Source: Candidatus Defluviilinea proxima
GTDB lineage: Bacteria > Chloroflexota > Anaerolineae > Anaerolineales > Villigracilaceae
Reading direction: 5' to 3'
DNA: 64,000 nucleotides
Assembly: GCA_016721115.1 (NCBI GenBank)
Contig: JADKIW010000001.1
Location: 1,875,501 to 1,939,500 of the forward strand
Shown here piece after piece: positions 25,414 to 33,074 of the stretch; positions within the stretch are counted from its first letter, which is position 1, and each line of letters opens with the position of its first letter. The notes beneath the pieces are model-generated. The model was given only the letters and a program-made list of their open reading frames with translations. It had not been told where the DNA came from and ran no database searches. Made by a program: the position numbers and the translations under genes.

Positions 25414-25474
25414 ACCTCCTGTACCTTGCAGTATCCCTGCCCATGGGGACACTGCAAGGTTGACGAAAGGAGGT
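25414..25474. repeat. Long imperfect hairpin with SD/anti-SD arms
   Basis: Inner arms ACCTTGCAGT-A-TCCC and GGGGA-C-ACTGCAAGGT flank a seven-base loop. Outer arms ACCTCCT (25414-25420) and AGGAGGT (25468-25474) also pair. It lies in the 3' region of the arsR-like gene. It lacks a U-run directly after the stem on either strand. Its function is unknown. Confidence 0.6.
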
Positions 25475-25486
25475 GGTAAACACCTT

Positions 25487-25801
25487 TTATGACCGAAGAG
25501 ATTCGGATTGCTTCTGTGCGTGGGCTGTCAACACTTTTCGGACAAGGTCACAAACTTCAACGATGTTCTTGTCTGCCAATTGATAATTGATCTCGGTCCC
25601 TTGTCTTTTGTTTTGGACGATACCTGCATTGCGGAGCGTGCCAAGCTGACGTGAGACCATGGGTTGAGAAAAACCTGTTGCTTGCGCGATCTCACTGACG
25701 TTCATGGAGTGCTCCCGCAGGACATGGATGATCTGCAGGCGGGCGGCATTCCCCATCACTTTGCAAAAATTAGCTTGTATATCAAATATTGAATCTTTCA
25801 C
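25487..25801 (-). CDS. ArsR/SmtB-family winged-helix regulator
   Basis: This 104-residue protein has the ArsR-type winged helix: ARLQIIHVLREHSMNVSEIAQATGFSQPMVSRQLGTLRNAGIVQNKRQGTEINYQL. The usual metal-binding CVCDL motif in the DNA-reading helix is absent. Cysteines occur only near residues 13 and 84, so a non-metal signal or a redox cue is possible. It overlaps the cytochrome gene upstream by four bases, which makes a two-gene operon of regulator and multihaem protein. Confidence 0.88.
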   Translation of the reverse strand: MKDSIFDIQANFCKVMGNAARLQIIHVLREHSMNVSEIAQATGFSQPMVSRQLGTLRNAGIVQNKRQGTEINYQLADKNIVEVCDLVRKVLTAHAQKQSESLRS

Positions 25802-26367
25802 GATTTCCCCTTTGTTGTTCTTCTAACCCTGTAAATAATATAGGTGATAAGCATGATGCTAACAATGAACAGAATGAAGAAAGCACTCATGATTTTGGTC
25901 CATAGATTGGTTTCCTGAACCTGCTGACCTGTTACTGGTATGGATTCGCTGGAGTAGGCTGGCTTATAAGGTGCCGCAACCAATATCTTACTAACACCTG
26001 CAGTCTTGCTGAACATTTGTACACGTTCGCTGTATTGATCAGGGTGGCATTTCTGGCACTTGGAAACATCCTCGTTCAAAATGGGATGTGGTGTGCGGTC
26101 AGCGTGTGCCAGATCTTTGACCAATGTATTTGAATCGCCGCCATGACAATCCACGCAGGTCATGGGCGACTCTTTCAGGCAGAACCAATTCCCTGTATCG
26201 TGCAATAAATACAGATCTTCATGGCAGGATATGCATGTACCATTATCAGGAGGGGGAACAGGGGCATCTGCATATACTGTTGCCGGGATGGACAGTGCAA
26301 TAAGCAAGATCAGTATTCCCACATAAAATATTGAGGCTTGAATGAGCGATACTTTTCTTTTTGACAT
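25798..26367 (-). CDS. Membrane-anchored trihaem cytochrome c
   Basis: The 189-residue protein has an N-terminal membrane/signal segment (about 10-32) ending in VYADAP. Three CXXCH haem sites follow: CISCH 45-49, CVDCH 71-75 and CQKCH 104-108. A C-terminal transmembrane helix (about 158-180) ends in a basic tail. It probably displays a small multihaem domain outside the membrane for electron transfer. Spare histidines (for example H56, H88, H94) may be distal ligands. The electron donor and acceptor are not indicated. Confidence 0.85.
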   Translation of the reverse strand: MSKRKVSLIQASIFYVGILILLIALSIPATVYADAPVPPPDNGTCISCHEDLYLLHDTGNWFCLKESPMTCVDCHGGDSNTLVKDLAHADRTPHPILNEDVSKCQKCHPDQYSERVQMFSKTAGVSKILVAAPYKPAYSSESIPVTGQQVQETNLWTKIMSAFFILFIVSIMLITYIIYRVRRTTKGKS

Positions 26368-26395
26368 AACGCCCTCCTTTCAGGGTGTTGCCGAT

Positions 26396-27031
26396 CTATC
26401 TCCCAAAGTGACGTTCAGAGGGCTGGTCTCGTTCATCCAATGGACACAGCACAAGGAGCATGCGTGAGGCGGATGCATTGTCGTTCCGCCAGCGATGAGG
26501 TAGGTAGGCTTCGAACATCAGGCTGTCGCCTTGTTTGAGTTGATAGGATTGATCTTCGACGTGATACGTAATGCGACCCTCGAGACAGTAAACGAATTCC
26601 CTGCCGGTATGTACGATCGGTGTCTTACCGCTATCGGCATTGGGCTTGAGCGTTATGATGAGCGGCTCTGCCCCAAAACGGGACATCCCTGCACCGAGAT
26701 CTTCCATGGTTCCATGCGTGAATATAGCGTGCGGACGTTTTCCTGATTGCTGATAGACCACTTTACTGTCATCATGATTTGTCTCGAAGAAAGTGGAAAT
26801 AGGAATCTGCAAAGTTTGCGCGATCATCTGAAGGGTGCTGACGCTGGGGGAGGTGTGACCATTTTCTATCAAGCTGAGCGTATTAACGTTCAGCTCGCAT
26901 TGCTCTGCCAGTGCGCGGATGGAAAGCCCGCGTCCCATTCGGACCTCGCGCAGGCGCTGCCCAACATTGATATTGTTCTCGCTGTTGGCGGCTTCAATAA
27001 CCGGTGAATTCATGGTAGCCTGTTTTGGCAT
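26396..27031 (-). CDS. XRE-family HTH regulator with C-terminal cupin
   Basis: Residues 23-80 form the helix-turn-helix (VGQRLREVRMGRGLSIRALAEQ, VNTLSLIENGHTSPSVSTL), and residues 110-205 form a cupin (VHTGREFVYCLEGRITYHV, LPHRWRNDN). Such proteins sense a small ligand through the cupin. The start at 27031 (MPKQATMNSP) has GGAG at a suitable distance. The longer frame to 27085 begins upstream of the promoter -10 and is rejected. A perfect 11-bp inverted repeat around the promoter suggests autoregulation. Confidence 0.88.
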   Translation of the reverse strand: MPKQATMNSPVIEAANSENNINVGQRLREVRMGRGLSIRALAEQCELNVNTLSLIENGHTSPSVSTLQMIAQTLQIPISTFFETNHDDSKVVYQQSGKRPHAIFTHGTMEDLGAGMSRFGAEPLIITLKPNADSGKTPIVHTGREFVYCLEGRITYHVEDQSYQLKQGDSLMFEAYLPHRWRNDNASASRMLLVLCPLDERDQPSERHFGR

Positions 27032-27064
27032 GGAAGGACTCCGTTTGTACAGTGTTTCACATAT

Positions 27065-27110
27065 TATAATAGTTGGAAATTGCATTTAAGTCAATATATC
27101 AACTATTATA
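27065..27110 (-). promoter_or_regulatory. Promoter and inverted-repeat operator of the XRE-cupin gene
   Basis: On the minus strand TTGACT and a TATTAT/TATAAT -10 are spaced about 17 bases apart. TATAATAGTTG (27065-27075) and CAACTATTATA (27100-27110) are perfect inverted repeats 24 bases apart, overlapping the -10 and lying just upstream of the -35. This is a good candidate operator for the regulator it precedes. Confidence 0.7.
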
Positions 27111-27206
27111 TTATTTTATTCACACAATTATTGTTCGTTGATTGATGGCTGTAGAGGTACACATGCGCTTTCTCGGTGTTTGTTTACTTGTCGTATACTC
27201 CCCGTT

Positions 27207-27779
27207 ATGAAAACCGACCCCTGGCTTGAAAAATGGATTCCTCTCCTCCAGCAAAAATCCTCGCGCGGGCTTATCCTCGAGTTGGGATGTGGAAACGGAC
27301 GCGATACAGTTGACCTGCTTGCCGCAGGATGCAACGTCATCGCCACAGACCTTTCGATGGAAAATCTGGCTGAATGTGCGGACTCTCCTTCTCATGCGCC
27401 TCTCGTTCGAATGGACAACGGCAAGCCGTTCCCTTTTGCGGACCACAGTTTCTCAGTGATCGTAGCCAGCCTCAGCCTGCACTACTTCACATGGACCGTC
27501 ACGATGCAGATCGCATCCGAACTCAAGCGTTGCCTCAAAGCGGACGGCATCCTGCTTGCCCGTTTCAATTCCACGAATGACGTCAACTACGGTGCAGCGA
27601 CCCCGGAGCCGCCGATCGAGCCAAATCTATACTTCCTCGGGACAATGACCAAACGTTTCTTCGATGAAACCGCCGTGCGGAGTTTTCTCCAAGGTTGGGA
27701 TATCCAATTCCTGGAAGAGAATACGATTGATCGTTATGAGAAGCCCAAGTCGGTGTGGGAAGTACTGGCACAGACCTGA
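27207..27779 (+). CDS. Class I SAM-dependent methyltransferase
   Basis: The 190-residue protein has ILELGCGNGRDTVDLL near residues 24-39, VIATDLSMENLAEC, and FSVIVASLSLHYF, all typical of class I methyltransferases. The substrate is unknown. The ATG at 27207 follows TATACT (27194-27199) by seven bases with no Shine-Dalgarno, so the mRNA is probably leaderless. A longer frame from 27138 is rejected because it spans the promoter. Confidence 0.8.
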   Translation: MKTDPWLEKWIPLLQQKSSRGLILELGCGNGRDTVDLLAAGCNVIATDLSMENLAECADSPSHAPLVRMDNGKPFPFADHSFSVIVASLSLHYFTWTVTMQIASELKRCLKADGILLARFNSTNDVNYGAATPEPPIEPNLYFLGTMTKRFFDETAVRSFLQGWDIQFLEENTIDRYEKPKSVWEVLAQT

Positions 27780-27786
27780 CAGGCCT

Positions 27787-29133
27787 TTATTTATGTCGTA
27801 CTATTACAGCCCAGTGTGGATTGATTTCTACTTTTAACTTTCCATTACGAACAGTAACAGTTTGATTTTCATTCAATATATCGTTGAGTATTGTTCCGTC
27901 TTTCAGCGGAACGTCGAACTCGATGGCCGCTTTTTCTGCGGATGCATTGAGCGCAACGATGACGTATTCATTGTTCAAGAAGCGCGCAAAAGCAAATTGT
28001 TCGTGGTTGACGTAGAGTTGGGCGTAGTCACCGTAGAGCAGAGCAGGGGAGGCGAGTCGAATCTGTGCAAGGTGTCGGATGGTGTTGGGGAGATTCGGAT
28101 GCGGGGCAGATTCTTTGGCTTGAGTCAGAGTCAGGCTTGGACGTAGAGATGAATCGTCTTTGTCGGTGCGGATGCCTTCCATGCCCCATTCACTTCCGTA
28201 ATAAATGGACGGAATCCCTGACATGGTGAAGAGCAGACAATAGGTCGTATAGAGATGAGCAGGGTTTGTCAAATTGCTGGCGAGCCGATTGACATCGTGA
28301 TTATCAACGAAGTTGTAAAAAAGTTGATTGCGATAGAGTCCCGTACTCCCGAATTGACGATTGAGCGAATAAGCGATCTCGAAATAATTTTTATCCTCGT
28401 GACTGGAATACAAGCCTTTGTAACATTCATAGTTCGTGACCGAGTCAAGCGTTTGCGGGTTGACCCAATGGTTGTAGTCGCCATGAATGACTTCGCCCAT
28501 TAACCAAAAATCGGGGCGGATGTTGTGTGCGTGTGATGAAAGCGCGTGCATGAAATCCATATCGAGTTTGTCTGCCACATCGAGCCGTAAACCATCAATT
28601 TGAAATTTATCCACCCAAAATTGAATCGCATCAAAAATATGTTGACGCACTTCTGGTTCATGTAAATTGAGTTTGACTAGATCGAAGTGACCTGCCCAAC
28701 CATCATAGGCAAATGGATCGTTATACGGACTGCGTTGTGTAAAGTCTATGCCACTGAACCAGTGACGATAGGCGGAGCGTTCTCCATTTTGCAGTAGATC
28801 GCGGAATGCCCAGAAGTCGCGTCCAACATGATGAAAGACAGCATCCAACACGAGGCGGATTCCGTTTTGATGCAACGCATCAGACAACGCCGAAAGCGAC
28901 TCGTTCGTCCCCAAGCGTCGGTCCACGCGGAAAAAGTCAGCGATGTCGTAGCCGTGGGCTGTGGATTCAAACACAGGTCCAAGATAGAGCGCATTGACAT
29001 TCAACTCGCGTAGATGCGGAATCCATTCGTGGATCATTTCTAGGCGGGGAACAGGTTGTGCTGTGAAGTCGTTCTTGCGTGGAGCGTTACACATGCCAAG
29101 CGGGTAGATGTGATAAAAGATGGCGTTTTGCAT
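27787..29133 (-). CDS. GH13 alpha-amylase family glycosidase
   Basis: The 448-residue protein has the family's four conserved regions: DAVFHH (97-102), GLRLDVADK with nucleophile Asp185, LMGEV with acid/base Glu214, and NFVDNHD with Asp280. There is no signal peptide, so it is intracellular and probably acts on short alpha-glucans such as maltodextrins. Its precise bond specificity is not readable. A TetR gene lies immediately upstream on the same strand, and a TACC-GGTA palindrome sits in between. Confidence 0.9.
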   Translation of the reverse strand: MQNAIFYHIYPLGMCNAPRKNDFTAQPVPRLEMIHEWIPHLRELNVNALYLGPVFESTAHGYDIADFFRVDRRLGTNESLSALSDALHQNGIRLVLDAVFHHVGRDFWAFRDLLQNGERSAYRHWFSGIDFTQRSPYNDPFAYDGWAGHFDLVKLNLHEPEVRQHIFDAIQFWVDKFQIDGLRLDVADKLDMDFMHALSSHAHNIRPDFWLMGEVIHGDYNHWVNPQTLDSVTNYECYKGLYSSHEDKNYFEIAYSLNRQFGSTGLYRNQLFYNFVDNHDVNRLASNLTNPAHLYTTYCLLFTMSGIPSIYYGSEWGMEGIRTDKDDSSLRPSLTLTQAKESAPHPNLPNTIRHLAQIRLASPALLYGDYAQLYVNHEQFAFARFLNNEYVIVALNASAEKAAIEFDVPLKDGTILNDILNENQTVTVRNGKLKVEINPHWAVIVRHK

Positions 29134-29151
29134 TTGTGTCCTTTTTGTACA

Positions 29152-29163
29152 TACCAGTAGGTA
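29152..29163. promoter_or_regulatory. Candidate TetR operator upstream of the GH13 gene
   Basis: TACCAGTAGGTA matches the form TACC-N4-GGTA also present at 29767-29778 upstream of the tetR gene. Both sites are followed by AGAAA on the plus strand. Two related palindromes bracketing one TetR gene are the usual sign of its operators. Confidence 0.65.
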
Positions 29164-29186
29164 TAGAAATGAGATAAAAAAAGAAA

Positions 29187-29756
29187 TTACGAGAAGATGC
29201 CGTGCATATATTGATGCAGGAGTTGTCCCGTGAGTTTGGCATCGAGTTGGACGGAGCCGTTCAGGCTGAGACCGATGTAGGTGTTGATCATGCCGAGGAA
29301 GGTGGCGGCATAGGCGCGATGACGTCCCTTCATGTTACCGTGATCTTTGGCGGCGTCGGTGAAAAGGACTTCGAGCAAGGCTTGTTGACGTTCGCCGAAC
29401 TCGGTCAGGAGTTGAAACGGTTCGCTATCGTGTGGCGCGAACCACATGGAGAGTTGCATGCGGTAGAACTTGGGATGACTCTGTGCGAAGTTGAAATAGG
29501 CATTGACCACCGCCTGCAGGGTTGTGAGTACATCGCCGTTGTATTTGGCGGCAGTTTCCAGCGTTTGAAATAACTCGGCAAAGTTTTCGGTGAGTAACGT
29601 TTGGAGCAATCCATTCTTGTTGCCGAAGTAATGATAGAGTGTGGGCTTTTGCACGCCCGACGCATCTGCCACTTCCTGCACGCCGACGCTATCATAGCCA
29701 CGCGATGCAAAGAGGGTGAGGGCGTTGTCGAGGATCTTCTCGCGGTTGGATTTCAT
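29187..29756 (-). CDS. TetR/AcrR-family repressor
   Basis: The 189-residue protein starts with the family HTH: REKILDNALTLFASRGYDSVGVQEVADASGVQKPTLYHYFGNKNGLL. The C-terminal half is a helical ligand and dimer domain. ATG 29756 is chosen because it lies just inside the operator and begins the HTH. The frame extended to 29852 crosses the operator. It probably represses itself and the downstream GH13 gene. Confidence 0.9.
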   Translation of the reverse strand: MKSNREKILDNALTLFASRGYDSVGVQEVADASGVQKPTLYHYFGNKNGLLQTLLTENFAELFQTLETAAKYNGDVLTTLQAVVNAYFNFAQSHPKFYRMQLSMWFAPHDSEPFQLLTEFGERQQALLEVLFTDAAKDHGNMKGRHRAYAATFLGMINTYIGLSLNGSVQLDAKLTGQLLHQYMHGIFS

Positions 29757-29764
29757 ACCCTTAG

Positions 29765-29780
29765 TGTACCGATTGGTACA
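29765..29780. promoter_or_regulatory. Candidate TetR operator at the tetR promoter
   Basis: TGTACC-GATT-GGTACA is a perfect six-base inverted repeat eight bases upstream of the tetR start. It shares the TACC-N4-GGTA core with the site at 29152-29163. Confidence 0.7.
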
Positions 29781-29904
29781 GAAAATGTCAAGAGGAGAAT
29801 TGCACAGACCTTTCCGGCCTTTTGCCCAAGTGTGGGAGGTACGGTTTGCCAAACAACTAAAGTCTTTGTTTTATCGTATACTCAATTGAGATGGGATTTT
29901 GAGT

Positions 29905-30525
29905 ATGAAATACCTTCCCTTTGAAGATTTTGAAATACACACCAGCCTAACTTCAGATGAAGTCTTTTATCGCCTCCGTGCCGCCGTGGACACGAAAGGA
30001 ACTTGGTCGATTCTTGCTAATAAGAGGTTTAGGGGACATGTAAGCAGGGATTATTTTTGGATGCGGCGATATACGTGGTGGAATCGAAACTTTACCCCTG
30101 TGATATCTGGAAAGATACAAGCAGAAGACTCTGGAAGTTCCATTCGCATCAAAATGAGAATGCCTTGGTTTAGTTTTTTGTTTTACGCATTCATTCTTGG
30201 ATGGCTTTGGATCATGTATTTTAGTAATATTGCTAACCTGTTAGTACAGAGAATACAAACAGGCGCTTGGCAGATTGATTCGCCGTGGTTGTTTTTGCCT
30301 GGAATTTTTATGTTCGCTTTTGCATACTTTATATCTGTTGGCTCTTTCTTCGGCGATGTCCACTATGTCAAGGAAGTTTTATTCTCACTATCAGATGTGG
30401 ATGGGGAGAGTATCGTATATCATGACAAGATCTTAGGAATAACGGAATCTCAGATACTTAGGACGATTTTTGTTGTGACAATTGTTGTTTCTGTTGGATG
30501 GATTGTGTTTAGCTTTGTTCGTTGA
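29905..30525 (+). CDS. Hypothetical membrane protein
   Basis: The 206-residue protein has a polar N-terminal third (about 90 residues), then hydrophobic segments near residues 91-110, 129-152 and 185-204. The family is not recognised. A TATACT -10 lies at 29877-29882. The DNA just upstream (TTTTGCCCAAG...TTTTATCGTATACT) resembles that upstream of the next small membrane protein gene, as if a promoter segment had been duplicated. Confidence 0.6.
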   Translation: MKYLPFEDFEIHTSLTSDEVFYRLRAAVDTKGTWSILANKRFRGHVSRDYFWMRRYTWWNRNFTPVISGKIQAEDSGSSIRIKMRMPWFSFLFYAFILGWLWIMYFSNIANLLVQRIQTGAWQIDSPWLFLPGIFMFAFAYFISVGSFFGDVHYVKEVLFSLSDVDGESIVYHDKILGITESQILRTIFVVTIVVSVGWIVFSFVR

Positions 30526-30665
30526 CATCATCCCTGTCCTTAATAAGCCTGAATTTGTATTCAAACTTGGCAAGTCTTTTGCCCAAGCGCGAGGTGGTAG
30601 CTGTTTGTCTGTCTTTGTAATTAGTTGTTTTATCGTATTCTGCAATGAATCTAATGGAGATGTTT

Positions 30666-30971
30666 ATGGTAGATAAGCCAAATAATAAATTTAATCCAAT
30701 GTTGGCGATTGGTTTTATCGTTGCCTTCCTGTTTCTTTCTATTGGTATTTTTACACTCATAGCAGATACAGGGATAAGTTTGTCGGAACGATATCAATTG
30801 GGTATGTTGAAGATAGTAATGAGTGTATTGGGAATGATAGGTGGAATTATATTGAGCATTGTTGCTTCAGTCAAAAACAGAAAACGATATATCTGCTCAT
30901 TATGTGGGACGAAAGCTCAAACACACGATGATAAGTTTTGTCGGGTGTGTGGAACTTCTTTGCCAAAATAA
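30666..30971 (+). CDS. Small membrane protein with C-terminal zinc ribbon
   Basis: The 101-residue protein has two transmembrane segments (about 14-35 and 47-70) followed by a zinc-ribbon-like CSLCGTKAQTHDDKFCRVCGTS. The start at 30666 (MVDKPNN) has GGAG at a good spacing, while ATGs at 30645 and 30660 fit less well. Function unknown. Low GC compared with the biosynthetic genes. Confidence 0.6.
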   Translation: MVDKPNNKFNPMLAIGFIVAFLFLSIGIFTLIADTGISLSERYQLGMLKIVMSVLGMIGGIILSIVASVKNRKRYICSLCGTKAQTHDDKFCRVCGTSLPK

Positions 30972-30980
30972 TTCATCCTC

Positions 30981-31009
30981 TTGACACATCCACACCTCCG
31001 TCATAGAAT
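30981..31009 (+). promoter_or_regulatory. Promoter of the trp operon
   Basis: TTGACA (30981-30986), a 17-base spacer and TAGAAT (31004-31009), followed by ACCGACCAAC. The -10 hexamer and the next ten bases match the lysC promoter at 9 of 10 positions. Confidence 0.85.
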
Positions 31010-31019
31010 ACCGACCAAC

Positions 31020-31390
31020 ATATTGCTAACGCAAAAAAAACGCTGACGAGGATGAGTACGTTTCAAAGCGATTACCAGAGAGCCAAGCAGAAGTTCTGAA
31101 AGCAAGGCTAAAGCGCAGAAACCGAATGGACCTCCGAGTTGTGAAGTGAAAGCCCTTAGGGCGAGTACCAGAGACGGGAACTGCACCCGTTACCACGCAG
31201 AGGCACTTAGTACGATAGCCGACTAGAAGACAAAAGACCAGAAGACTAGCCGACTAAACTACTAGCTGACTAAAAAGAGTGACGCTGGCTTTTTCCCTGT
31301 TGCATCATACAGGGAATTTTGTTTAAAGGCGTTAACTTGGGTGGCACCACGAGACTCCCCTCTCGTCCCAATTGGACAAGAGGGGATTTT
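31020..31390 (+). ncRNA. T-box leader with UGG (Trp) specifier
   Basis: The leader has a Stem I with GAGGATGAGTA and a CAGAGAGCC bulge. A specifier-loop context GAATGGACC places UGG at 31127-31129. The T-box motif GGGTGGCACCACGAG is at about 31339-31353. The terminator follows (TCCCCTCT/AGAGGGGA with inner GTCC/GGAC, then TTTT at 31387-31390). The alternative antiterminator pairs TTGGG with CCCAA and CGAGA with TCTCG. T-boxes read through when the cognate tRNA is uncharged. The UGG triplet and the downstream trp genes both point to tRNA-Trp. The specifier was assigned by eye and the internal helices were not fully folded. The region is non-coding. Confidence 0.88.
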
Positions 31391-31401
31391 AATTTAAGCC
31401 C

Positions 31402-31463
31402 GACGATGGACGATAGACCGTTGCCATGTGTATGGCCCATCGTCTATGGTCAATGGTCAACCA
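31402..31463. repeat. ACGATGG-family repeat, copy b
   Basis: GACGATGGACGATAGACCG followed after a short loop by CCATCGTCTATGGTCAATGG, between the T-box terminator and trpE. Confidence 0.8.
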
Positions 31464-31492
31464 TCAGTCAACAATATTACGGAGTGTCACCT

Positions 31493-32941
31493 ATGCTACT
31501 AGAACCAACCACAACCACCCAAACCATTATCCGCGAGATCTCTGCGGACCTCGAAACGCCCATCAGCGTGTACATGAAACTACGCGGTGAGGGCGCATCC
31601 TTCCTGCTTGAGTCTGTGGAGGGCGGGGAGCGCATCGCGCGTTATTCGTTCATCGGCATCAAGCCCAGAGCAGAATACATTATCCGTGCCAACGAGATCG
31701 AGATCGTCGAAGCCGATTCGAAGCGTGTGGTCAAACTCGATGAAAATGTTGACCCCACGTATTTTCTGCAGGAGGAAATGAATCGATTCAAGTTCAGTCC
31801 GCAGGCGGGAGTGCCGCGTTTCATCGGTGGGTTGGTGGGTTATCTCGGGTACGAAGCTGTCCGTTTTTTTGAACCAGTTCTAAAGTCCAGAATGACGCGC
31901 TCTTCCAATGTTCCCGATGGCATCTATCTCCTCGCTGACACCGTCATTGCGTTCGATCATGCGCGCCGTAGTCTGTCCCTCATTGCGAACGTGCTCGATG
32001 GTGATGTCGATGCGGCGAATCGCAAACTTGATGAGATTGAGTCACGCATTCATCAGCCGCTTCCGCCTGTGCAAGCGCGCGATGTGAAAACATCCAAGAC
32101 TCGTTCGAACATGACGCAGGGACGTTTTGAAGACATGGTGCGCGATGCCAAGGAGCACATTCTCGCGGGCGATATTTTTCAAGTGGTGCTCTCGCAGCGC
32201 TTCAGCCGCGAAACCAATGTTGAGCCGTTCGATGTCTATCGCGCTGTGCGCCGCCTCAACCCTTCGCCGTACATGTTCTTTTTTGATTTCGGACTTGTGG
32301 ACGGTGAGCCGCTTTATATTGTTGGATCGTCGCCTGAGATCTTTGTGCGCCTCGAGGGACGAACCGCCTCACTCCGACCGATCGCTGGGACTCGTCCACG
32401 AGGAGCCGATGCCAACGCTGACGCCTCTCTCGCGGAAGAGCTTCTCGCCGATCCCAAAGAACGTGCCGAGCATGTGATGTTGGTAGACTTGGGCCGCAAC
32501 GATCTCGGACGTGTGTGTGAATACGGCACAGTGAAGGTTTCGGATTTCTTCACGATCGAACGATACTCACACGTCATGCACATCGTCTCGCACGTGGAAG
32601 GTAAACTCAAACCTGATCTCACCGCTTTCGATCTGGTGCGCGCCGCCTTCCCCGCAGGGACGGTCAGCGGTGCGCCGAAAGTGCGTGCGCTCGAGATCAT
32701 CTCTGACCTCGAACCCGATGCGCGCGGCGCCTACGCAGGCACTGTCGGTTACTTCGGCTTCGACGGCAACATGGACACTTGTCTCGCCATCCGCACGATG
32801 GTGGGGCGTGGCAATACGTTTACCGTGCAAGCGGGCGCAGGCATTGTCGCCGATTCCAATCCCAACACCGAATTTCAAGAGACTGTCAATAAGGCATCTG
32901 CGATGTTGAGAGCAATTGATATTGCGGAAACGAATAGTTAA
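31493..32941 (+). CDS. trpE: Anthranilate synthase component I
   Basis: The 482-residue chorismate-using enzyme. It has YSFIGIKPRAEY near the N-terminus, a feedback-site region LLESVEGGERIARYSF, and the C-terminal core SSPEIFVRLEGRTASLRPIAGTRPRG, LVDLGRNDLGRV and AFPAGTVSGAPKVRALEII. ATG 31493 follows GGAG. The frame extended upstream to 31319 runs through the T-box and the repeat and is not coding. It heads the trp operon. Confidence 0.95.
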   Translation: MLLEPTTTTQTIIREISADLETPISVYMKLRGEGASFLLESVEGGERIARYSFIGIKPRAEYIIRANEIEIVEADSKRVVKLDENVDPTYFLQEEMNRFKFSPQAGVPRFIGGLVGYLGYEAVRFFEPVLKSRMTRSSNVPDGIYLLADTVIAFDHARRSLSLIANVLDGDVDAANRKLDEIESRIHQPLPPVQARDVKTSKTRSNMTQGRFEDMVRDAKEHILAGDIFQVVLSQRFSRETNVEPFDVYRAVRRLNPSPYMFFFDFGLVDGEPLYIVGSSPEIFVRLEGRTASLRPIAGTRPRGADANADASLAEELLADPKERAEHVMLVDLGRNDLGRVCEYGTVKVSDFFTIERYSHVMHIVSHVEGKLKPDLTAFDLVRAAFPAGTVSGAPKVRALEIISDLEPDARGAYAGTVGYFGFDGNMDTCLAIRTMVGRGNTFTVQAGAGIVADSNPNTEFQETVNKASAMLRAIDIAETNS

Positions 32942-32943
32942 CA

Positions 32944-33046
32944 TGTCGTTGCGAGCCCGAAGGGCGAAGCAATCTCCCAATAACAATCAAATTCTTGTTT
33001 CTAGGAGATTGCTTCGTCGGGAAGAACACCCTCCTCGCAACGACAT
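32944..33046. repeat. GTCGTTGCGAG...CTCGCAACGAC palindromic repeat, copy a
   Basis: Outer arms TGTCGTTGCGAG and CTCGCAACGACA and inner arms CGAAGCAATCTCC and GGAGATTGCTTCG surround an AT-rich centre. A second copy is at 52200-52296. Repeats with this GCAATCTCC/GGAGATTGC core are known from many environmental genomes. Confidence 0.8.
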
Positions 33047-33074
33047 ATGAAATGTAACGAAAGGAAAACAAACA

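Noticed and set aside
25414..25474. Riboswitch or T-box in the arsR 3' region
   Set aside because: None of the known conserved blocks were found and it lies after, not before, a gene. Kept only as a hairpin of unknown role.
27138..27206. Upstream extension of the methyltransferase at 27207
   Set aside because: It crosses the TATACT -10 element, and the family motif begins well inside the shorter frame.
31319..31492. Upstream extension of trpE
   Set aside because: This stretch contains the T-box motif, the terminator and an ACGATGG repeat. TrpE homology starts at 31493.
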